A stretch of DNA of 64,000 bases, taken from Hygrocybe punicea (lineage: Eukaryota > Basidiomycota > Agaricomycetes > Agaricales > Hygrophoraceae). The notes under the pieces are model-generated. The model was not told the DNA's origin. It was given only the letters and a program-made list of their open reading frames with translations, and ran no database searches. This document shows, piece by piece, positions 56,701 through 64,000 of this stretch (its first letter is position 1; each line of letters starts with the position of its first letter). The stretch spans positions 6,609,508 through 6,673,507 of the forward strand of contig OY744464.1 in the NCBI GenBank assembly GCA_963556145.1. The letters run 5' to 3'. The position numbers were made by a program, and so were the translations under genes.

Positions 56701-58228
56701 CTGGCTGTTATGGGAAAAGGGAATACATGAAGAACTCGACACTCTCCGCAAAGCTGGAACTTGGGATCTCATTGACAAGCCTGAAGCTGCAAATGTGGTT
56801 GGATCAAAATGGGTATTCCACGCCAAGAAGGATGCCGCCAGCGCTGTTGTTAGACATAAAGCTCGCCTGGTAGCTCAAGGTTTTTCGCAGATCCCCGGTA
56901 TCGACTACCTCGACACGTATGCACCCGTCACAAAGCTCGCTTCCGTTCACACCATCCTGGCCATGGGAGTGAAGTTGAATTTGGAAATGCACCAGATCGA
57001 CATAAAAGGTGCATACCTGAATGGCGACCTGACCGAGAACGAGGTGGTGTACATGAAACAGCCCCCTGGCTACCACGCCCCCAACTCTGCTGGGAAGGTT
57101 TGCTGCCTCAATAAAACTCTATACGGCCTCAAACAGAGCGGTTGCCGATGGTACCAGAAACTGGTCTTCATCCTTGTCACAAACCTCGGTTTCCGTTGTT
57201 GTGAAGTAGATCAAGCCATATTTATATACAGAGTCAATGACGAACTTACAATTATTGCCATCCATGTTGACGACTGCACCATTGCAGCCACAACCCTCCG
57301 ACTCATTGAAGATGCGAAGGCCGGCATTCGCAAGTTTGTGGAGATAAGCAACCTGGGCGAGCTTCACTGGTTGCTAGGCATAGAGATTCGTCGGGATCAA
57401 GAGGCCGGAACCATCTACTTGTCGCAGCGATCCTACATAGATTCAATTCTACGACGTTTCAACCTCGAAGACTGCAAACCGGTTTCAACGCCAATGGAGA
57501 CGAATCTAAGACTCACCGCTGCTCAGTCGCCAACTACCACGACAGAGTTTGCCGTAATGCGTGACGTGCCATATCTTGAGGCCGTTGGATCACTCATGTG
57601 GGTGTGCCTCAGTACCTGACCTGATATTGCGTTCGCCGTCACCACGCTCTCCAGATTCTCCAAGAATCCAGGCCCCGCTCATTGGGATGCAGCCAAATGA
57701 GTCTTCCGATACCTGGCTGGAACCCGGAACCTTTGGCTGTCATATGGCGACACATGAAGCGGACTTGTAGGATATGCTGATGCCGACGGCAGTACATCAG
57801 AAGATCGATGAGCAGTAAACGGTTACACTTTCATTCTTGATGGAGGAGCCGTCTCCTGGAGCTGCAAGAGACAAGAAATTGTTTCTTTATCAACGACCGA
57901 GAGTGAATACATAGCGGCGACAAACGCGGCAAAGGAGGCCCTTTGGTTACGCTCCCTTTTGTCTTCACTTTTCGAGCCCGTTAACACCCCGACCACCCTC
58001 TTCTCAGACAATCAATCCGCGATCGCCCTATCTAAAGAACATCAGTATCACGCGTGAACAAAACACATCGACGTACGTTTTCACTTCATCCGATGGATTA
58101 TCGAGAACGGCCAACTTCGATTAATATATTGCCCGACCGACGACATGGTGGCCGATACGTTGACCAAAGCGTTCCCGTCTGCCAAAGCAAAACATTTCGC
58201 CTCCGAACTTGGCCTTCATGCGGTTTGA
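53771..58228 (+). pseudogene. Copia Gag-Pol polyprotein with nine in-frame TGA stops
   Basis: One frame of 1,485 codons holds the complete polyprotein. Gag occupies residues 1-330, with the zinc knuckle CYNCGELGHISRFC near residue 257. The protease site is LLDSGCTIH, just before the first stop. The pre-integrase part has HRRMGHIAPDTAKHM and CESCIYAKATRKPVP; integrase has HSDVWGP, LNSDRWGGYTG and GVSERFNHTIIERVRAM. RT has YAPVTKLASVHTILAMGVK, HQIDIKGAYLNGDL, YGLKQSGCRWYQKL and HVDDC; RNase H has SLSTTESEYIAATNAAKEA and TKHIDVRFHF. Internal TGAs start at 55022, 56195, 56387, 56456, 57617, 57698, 57755, 57809 and 58055. There is no TAA, TAG or frameshift. At least four stand where Arg is conserved, so CGA to TGA mutation explains them. 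Not functional as it stands. Confidence 0.95.
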
Positions 58229-58235
58229 GGGGGAG

Positions 58236-58568
58236 TGTTGTGATAGCAAACGCACTCACGGCCCGATCCAAAGCTTATCGCCTAGATTAGATCTCCCCTT
58301 TATCACATGATAGATCACCATTTCCCCTTTTGCAAGCCAGTTCTTTCTTATACATTTATCGTTTGTTCGCGTAGTACTTAGTCTACTCTCACAGCATAGA
58401 AGACCTCAGTTGCACATCCTTTCCACCACTGAGGTCTGTTAGCCTTTCATTCACTTTCACACAATTCACTGACAATTACCTAGATTCTGTACTATTACTA
58501 GGTAACAATACACACTAGTTGCGCGTCCTTTCTGCCACTGAGATTCTGTACTATTACTAGCCTCTACA
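58236..58568 (+). repeat. 3' LTR of copia element
   Basis: 333 bp, same ends as the 5' LTR. Immediately preceded by the polypurine tract and followed by the target duplication GATGG. Confidence 0.95.
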
Positions 58569-58765
58569 GATGGGCAATGGAGATGGCCATCATGCATGGG
58601 CAGGGGGATGGCATAGGAGGTTGTCATCATCATCCTGCCACTACTCAGTGGCTGATGGTGGTGGCAGTGGTGGTGGTCATACTTGTTGCCATTGTCATCT
58701 TGCCACTGCTGGATGGTGGTGGAGATCTTGTCACCATTGCCATTGTGGTGAAAAATATGAATAAG

Positions 58766-59365
58766 AATGAACAAACCCATCGTGAAGAGACATGGGCATA
58801 AGTCAATGCACCCAGAACAGGGGAAGCAAAGAGCAGAGAGAAGATGACACCAACCATAGCCAAATGGCAGATAAGAACTGCAACATGTGGGTCAGCATTG
58901 ATAGATAACACAGCCAAAGTCTCCCTACAATTCAATCAAGACGAGAGAAGTGACAAGTCAGTGTGCAAGGTGGGGAAAGAGTCAGAAGACGATGCCAGTG
59001 GCCAGCCACAGCAAAGAGTAGAGAGCGTCGACAGTGGCAGAAAATCTCCCTCACAATTCAATTGAGGGGAGATGAGAGAAAAGACTTAGACAAGACGCTT
59101 AAACTAATCCAATCATGTGACCATGAGACTTGACTACTGGTAAGGGCAAATCTCTTCAACTTTGACCAACTTTGCCAGTGCTGAGCACTAGCAAAGTTTT
59201 GTCTCTGTTGTCTCTGCATCTCCCTTTTTTTTGCTATCCTGATCTTGTTGTCTGGCCCACATTTTGCCTCCTTCTCTCCCTGTCTATTTCACTAGCAAAC
59301 CTTTTCCTTGTTGTCACATTTTCATATCCTCCTGTCCACTGGCAGTGTCTTGGCATGTTTTACGT
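58766..59365. other. Spacer between element C and the gypsy derivative
   Basis: 600 bp without recognisable gene. Holds two related segments, TCTCCCTACAATTCAATCAAG and TCTCCCTCACAATTCAATTGA, about 120 bp apart. Confidence 0.4.
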
Positions 59366-60199
59366 TGAAAGGGTGCACTGCGGTAATGTGAACGGAATCA
59401 AATACCAACTCTACCACAGTGCTGTACGAATTCTGAGGGGTTCAATCTCAATCCAAAAGGTTAATAAAAATACTCAGAGGTGCTCTGGATAGTGGCGATG
59501 ATGTTTCCGATGTGCGCAATGTGCGTGGCGTGTGCGAAACAGTCGGCAATGTTTTCAGCGTATATGTAGCACTTTATAGAAGGAACACAAAGTTTTAATA
59601 GAGCAGCGCGGAGCTATCGCATGGACGGCGCAGTAAAGAGGTGATATGATAGACTGGAATCGGGGGTATACAAGATGTCTCTCTAGTATGTAAACTATAG
59701 GGGGTATTTATGCGAAGTTGGTTGTTAGGACAATAAAGGGTGAAGAAGGCAAGACAAATAGACGGTGCGTGACGGAACTATGGTGCAATAGGAATGAAAT
59801 GGAACTGAAACAAAGGGTATAGCACCATGAGAAGCAATTTCCAAAATATCTAGAGGATAGGAGCTATAATGTTTGAAATAAGTGAAACATGTCACATAAA
59901 GACTTCCCTGGAACCGGAACGGAATCGGAATGGAATAGGGTGAACGGTACAAGCGTAGGTGATGTCGGAGAGGCTCGAAATATGTTTCCAAAGGGGGCCG
60001 AAGCGCTCCGAAGAAAATCGCCGTAATGTAAAATTATCGCCCGTATCGCCTGTATCGCGCGCATCGCGCTGTCACATCGCAATGGAGATACATATAAATC
60101 GGGATGTTTCGCAATAAATCGCAGTGAATCACAGCATGTCCGAGGCTAGAATAGGTCCAATAGAGGGTTTCCATGCTTAGGGACGTGCGCTGCATATCA
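59366..60199 (-). repeat. 3' LTR of gypsy derivative
   Basis: 834 bp, direct copy of 62480-63313 with scattered differences and small compensating indels. LTR end bases TG..CA in element orientation. Confidence 0.93.
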
Positions 60200-62209
60200 T
60201 CTTCTCTCCCAACTGAAATATTGACTGTCCTCAGTCAACAACGAGCGGAGGAGTGACCAGAATCGAAGCGCAGCAATAGCAAAGATGAGAAATGAAACCG
60301 ATGCCAGGAATAGCGGTGGTGGTTCGCCGATTTGACACTTAGCTTTGAGCTGTGGGGCGCAGCGCGGAACATGGGCAGGCGCAGAAGTGTACTGGAGCGA
60401 AATTAACAGCGGAGTCAAATATGAGCTATGTGCAGCAATCAGGAGCCAAGATGGAGGCATTCCAGAGGTGACCGCAGTTGGACGCAAAATCGCAGGATGC
60501 AAGGACAAAATGCGGGGCACTGAAGAAGACGCGGGCGCAGCAGATGGAATTGCAGTGAGCAGAATGGAAGTCGCAGTAGGTGGGGTCAGAGTAAACGATG
60601 CAAAGGGTGCAGGAAGCATGGATATAGTGGCGCGAGGCCGCGAAGAAGATAATAACGCAGGTGACAAAATACGCAAAAGGGGGGACGCAGTTTCGGGGTT
60701 GGAGGTTGGGACAGGTGCAAGCGGAGACACTAGGGACTTGTGCGCTGTACAGGCGGGTAGAGGCGAAGCTAATACTGATGGTGAAAAGGTGCGCGTGGGT
60801 ACAAGGGCTTGAGACAAGGTCTGCGCTGCTGCGGACGCAATTTTGGGATCTGGGTGAGACGCGGTTGGGACACAAAGTGACAGCAAGGCAGGGGGCTGCG
60901 AGGTCGAAATCTTGACTACAGGGGCTGCAAACGAATGGGTCTGTGAGCTGATTGACGGTGGGGATAAGGTCAAAGTATTCGGCACAGATGACGAAGCCAA
61001 AGTCAGCGGTGTAGCGGGCGAAGTCGAAGTCAAGGGTACCGCAGGCAAGAATGAATGCGAAATTGAGCGCACAGGTAAGGAGGCTGTAGGTGAGGGTGGA
61101 ACAGTGATATGCGACGTCAAAGTGGGCACAATTCAGGTAGAGGGTTGCACACTATTTGCATAGTATACCACAGTTGGACCGCTAGACAAGACAAAATGAT
61201 CTATGGGTTTTTCCTGAATAGCGCGATGTTTGCGATGATTGAAGAGGCCTTCCTGGTGGTAAACACAATGCTCTCGCAGCGTAGCTGGTTCGCGGCGCTT
61301 TTGCAGAACGGCTAATTCACTTTCTATCTCCGCAATGCACTGCACGGAAGTATGCGTCACAGATGGAGTATGGGAATCAATGTGAGGCGACAGCGAGAGC
61401 AGTTGTTGCGAGGCGAGTGCATCTGGGTACTGTAGTCGGCTAGCAATCGCGTGCGAAGCATCCTCTAGCCAGGATGAAGGCGAGCGCAGGCGCGAAAGCG
61501 GTACTGAGGGCGAGGATGTGGACAAAGGTGCAGATGATGACAAGGACTGATGCGATGATGGTAGACAAAGCTCAGGGTGCGAAAGTCGAGTGCATGGTGT
61601 CGCTGTGAACGTCGCGGGTGCGCAAGTACCGGCGGTTCGAAGTACAAAAAGCGCAGCATCATAAATGTCACTGAGGACATAGGGGTCATCTGGGAAGTGG
61701 TCCGGTAGCTTTATCTCTAAACGCGAAATGATAGCGGAGCGAATTGGGGCCTGGAACCCTCGAAGGAATGCTCTCGACTGCTCGCCAGAGGAGATGCGAT
61801 TCCCCTTTCGAAGGGACGAAGAGACCTGGAAGAATGAGCGATAATATGAACCGAGAGCGGAAATATCGGAGATGACTCGGAGACATTGCTGAGTGACTAG
61901 ATCTTCCATATCGGCAATGAACCATCTGTGGGGACCCTCTGAACCCGGATAGAGCGCATAGACAGCGGCGATGAAGTCCTGGTAGCTAGATGTAGGAGCG
62001 AACTCTGGGAGCATCGTCCAAAGGTCAGCGGAGTCGATATCAAGATATTTAGTGACATAGTACTTCTGCTCTGAAGCGGCGGTGATGCTATGGGCTCGAA
62101 ATAGGTCGGAGAGTTCGCTGAAATAGCGCCGAAGTTCGCGGGGCTGATCCGGTGAAAATCTAGGTGCAAAATCTTCGCCGCGGGCAGGCATCTGTGGTCG
62201 CGTAGTCAT
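60197..62209 (-). pseudogene. Gag-like ORF with one internal TGA
   Basis: From ATG 62209 the first part (359 residues to TGA 61133-61135) is the gag type of basidiomycete gypsy elements: FSPDQPRELRRYFSELSDLF, YVTKYLDIDSADLWTMLPEF, FIAAVYALYPGSEGPHRW, SSGEQSRAFLRGFQ, LPDHFPDDPYVLSDIYDAA. After the TGA the same frame stays open for another 310 codons, very rich in Ser, Pro, Thr and Ala, with a C-terminal hydrophobic segment (PPPLFLASVSFLIFAIAALRFW). It ends in a TGA that is also the first three bases of the 3' LTR. The single stop may be a CGA to TGA mutation or a readthrough codon. The Ser/Pro part and membrane-like end are unusual for gag. Confidence 0.8.
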
Positions 62210-62479
62210 AGTGTGAAGCGGAGACTAGAGCTGCAGGAGTGAAGCGGTACTGGCACAGAGTGGATTAATGAATGAAGGTGATGGTGGCGCTGAGATGACC
62301 GGTGCAGAATTGGTGAAGTAGATGAGGCTGCAGGTGCTAATGAGGTCACAGGGGTCTGAAAGCGAAGGTGCGAAGGTGCGAAGCAAAAATCAAAAAAATA
62401 AATCGCAGCAGATAAAGGGTGTCGCTGGTGAAAGAACCAAGAGGATATTTCGAAGAACCCCTCGTGGTGGGCTCCAAAA

Positions 62480-63313
62480 TGAAAGGGTGCACTGCGGTAA
62501 TGTGAATGGAATCAAATACCAACTCTACCACAGTGCTGTACGAATTCTGAGGGGTTCAATCTCAATCCAAAAGGTTAATAAAAATACTCAGAGGTGCTCT
62601 GGATAGTGGCGGTGATGTTTCCGATGTGCGCGATGTGCGCGATGCGCGTGGCGTGTGCGAAACAGTCGGCGATGTTTTCAGCGTATATGTAGCACTTTAT
62701 AGAAGGAACACAAAGTTTTAATAGAGCAGCGCGGAGCTATCGCATGGACGGCGCAGTAAAGAGGTGATATGATAGACTGGAATCGGGGGTATACAAGACG
62801 TCTCTCTAGTATGTAAACTATAGGGGGTATTTATGCGAAGTTGGTTGTTAGGACAATAAAGGGTGAAGAAGGCAAGACAAATAGACGGTGCGTGACGGAA
62901 CTATGGTGCAACAGGAATGAAATGGAACTGAAACAAAGGGTATAGCACCATGAGAAGCAATTTCCAAAATATCTAGAGGATAGGAGCTATAATGTTTGAA
63001 ATAAGTGAAACATGTCACATAAAGACTTCCCTGGAACCGGAACGGAATCGGAATGGAATAGGGTGAACGGTACAAGCGTAGGTGATGTCGGAGAGGCTCG
63101 AAATATGTTTCCAAAGGGGGCCGAAGCGCTCCGAAGAAAATCGCTGTAATGTAAAATTATCACCCGTATCGCGCGCATCGCGCTGTCACATCGCAATGGA
63201 GATACATATAAATCGGGATGTTTCGCAATAAATCACAGTGAATCGCAGCATGTCCGAGGCTAGAATAGGTCCAATAGAGGGTTTCTGTGCTTAGGGATGT
63301 GCGCTGCATATCA
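62480..63313 (-). repeat. 5' LTR of gypsy derivative
   Basis: 834 bp, the upstream LTR in element orientation. Equal length with the other copy and ends in the putative primer-binding site. Confidence 0.93.
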
Positions 63314-63323
63314 ACGTGTTCTA

Positions 63324-63548
63324 GTGTTGCCACAGTCCAGTCTTCTTTGGGACCATTGCAAGACCATGGCTGGACCATTGGCAAAATAAAATAGATAGAA
63401 TTCTGGAAATATTCAACTGACTGCGCTGCTATGTTGACTATAGACGAGAACATTCCTGAGATTTCCGATAATTTATTTGAATTTTAATCTGCAATGGTCC
63501 AGCCATGGTCTTGCAATGATCCCAAAAAAGACCAGACCATGGCAACAC
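63324..63548. mobile_element. 225 bp MITE with TA target duplication
   Basis: Inverted arms starting GTGTTGCCACAGTCCAG and ending TGGCAACAC, with GACCATTGCAAGACCATGGC near one end and its near-complement near the other, about 60-70 bp per arm. TA on both sides (63322-63323, 63549-63550). Small size and TA duplication fit a Tc1/mariner-type MITE. The gypsy derivative is inserted 10 bp from its left end. Confidence 0.8.
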
Positions 63549-63550
63549 TA

Positions 63551-64000
63551 ATGTGTTCTCTCAGCAACAAACTTGGCAATTTGTGTCAACAGGCATGTAG
63601 CTGATGTAGCAACATGTTCACATTCTTCCTTTTGACAATTGTTTCAACAGAATGTCTTGGACATTTTCCCTGGGCCATGGTTCTTTCAAGGTATATCAGT
63701 CAAACAATAATGCATCATGAAAATGTTGTCTAATTTCAATGGGATTAGCCTACTCTCCATGGACCATTCTATCCTCCTTCATGGCTGAACATGCTTCCGC
63801 TGATATGCTAGTCGTGGTGCTGTGCACTAAACAATAACACTCTACAACTGGTACGATTACGAGTAAGTGAAGGATTTAGCCTCTACAAGTATCGCGATGA
63901 TTGTGATCGATAGTGTGACTTAGCGATTAAAGTCGCGACAATGATAAAAGGTCGAGGTATTGAACTAAAGTCGGCAATAGTTGAACTCGAAGCAAGTAAT
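63551..64000. other. Terminal 450 bp without recognised gene
   Basis: No family-like coding exon or repeat end seen. Confidence 0.4.

Larger units (their letters stand above)
53394..58568 (+). mobile_element. Ty1/copia LTR retrotransposon, full length
   Basis: 5,175 bp, two 333 bp LTRs beginning TGTTGTGATAGC and ending CCTCTACA, 5 bp target duplication GATGG (53389-53393 and 58569-58573). A polypurine tract GAGGGGGAG lies directly before the 3' LTR. Gag, protease, integrase, reverse transcriptase and RNase H follow in copia order. Inserted in the minisatellite part of element C. Confidence 0.97.
51078..58765. mobile_element. Element C: truncated A/B/C-family element with nested inserts
   Basis: Left terminus CACATCAGGAGTTCCAAC at 51078 equals the complement of the right end of element B. 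AT-rich subterminal DNA runs to 52260 but is split by an 810 bp foldback insert. Minisatellite DNA with GGGAGATGGCATGGGC units fills 52260-53393, is interrupted by the copia element, and resumes at 58569-58765. No CCTGATGTG right end follows, so the element is truncated. Removing the inserts restores family sequence at both junctions. Confidence 0.78.
59366..63313 (-). mobile_element. Gag-only Ty3/gypsy derivative (TR-GAG type)
   Basis: 3,948 bp in minus orientation with two 834 bp LTRs (59366-60199 and 62480-63313) beginning TGATATGCAGC and ending CACCCTTTCA. ACGT stands on both outer sides (59362-59365, 63314-63317), probably the target duplication. Next to the 5' LTR the minus strand reads TTTTGGAGCCCACCACGAGG, a likely primer-binding site; a purine tract GGGAGAGAAGA abuts the 3' LTR. 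Between them there is only a gag-type frame with a long Ser/Pro tail: no protease, RT, RNase H or integrase. Mobilisation would need enzymes from elsewhere. Confidence 0.9.

Noticed and set aside
60345..61163. Plus-strand Ala/Gly/Val-rich frames
   Set aside because: Antisense of the Ser/Pro-rich part of the gypsy gag frame; no start context or motif.

Overview
The window is nuclear DNA of a filamentous basidiomycete, most likely an Agaricomycete. The reasons are: genes cut by many 45-70 nt GT-AG introns with CTRAY-type branch points; a DUF6593/tubby-like protein; a NACHT-type NLR; an MLKL-NTD-like coiled-coil gene; an RBR ubiquitin ligase with a decayed neighbour copy; and heavy loading with nested transposable elements. 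No prokaryotic features were seen. Exon limits below were worked out by hand from splice signals and reading frames.

Layout. 1-6.1 kb is a compact housekeeping block: aspartate-semialdehyde dehydrogenase (HOM2) divergent from EMC6, a tubby-like/DUF6593 protein, and a TTC27/Emw1-type TPR protein. 6.6-9.8 kb is a 3.2 kb TIR element (family A/B/C here) with a 849 bp foldback element nested in it; it abuts a decayed membrane-protein gene. 11.0-13.9 kb holds an RBR pseudogene followed by an intact RBR E3 ligase. 14.1-19.6 kb is two tandem TIR elements (E1, E2) sharing the 5 bp sequence TTGAA, E1 carrying a captured host-gene fragment; element B follows directly (19.6-22.0 kb). 22.1-39.6 kb is the gene-rich core: SAP18, a truncated and two complete hot-dog thioesterases, HAM1/ITPase, a Boi-like SH3-SAM-PH-CH polarity scaffold, an AlkB-like dioxygenase, a frameshifted MLKL-NTD-like gene, an alpha/beta hydrolase and TMA22/DENR. 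39.6-43.0 kb has no gene I can name.

43.0-47.4 kb is the most remarkable stretch. A NACHT NLR gene (Walker A and B intact) runs, in phase, into a 2.6 kb array in which acceptor and donor splice signals recur with exactly three bases between them. I count 37 candidate single-codon micro-exons separated by introns mostly of 50-73 nt; 21 of them lie in a 71 bp tandem repeat (68 nt intron plus 3 nt exon), and the others are flanked by unrelated intron sequences with the same layout. All 37 codons are sense and in phase 0, and the series ends in a region with a TAA stop.

47.4-64.0 kb is repeat-rich: GGTACC-rich AT/GC mosaic DNA, element C with an 810 bp foldback insert and a 5.2 kb Ty1/copia element (333 bp LTRs, GATGG target duplication, one 1,485-codon frame broken by nine TGA stops and no TAA/TAG), then a 3.9 kb gag-only Ty3/gypsy derivative on the minus strand (834 bp LTRs) and a 225 bp MITE.
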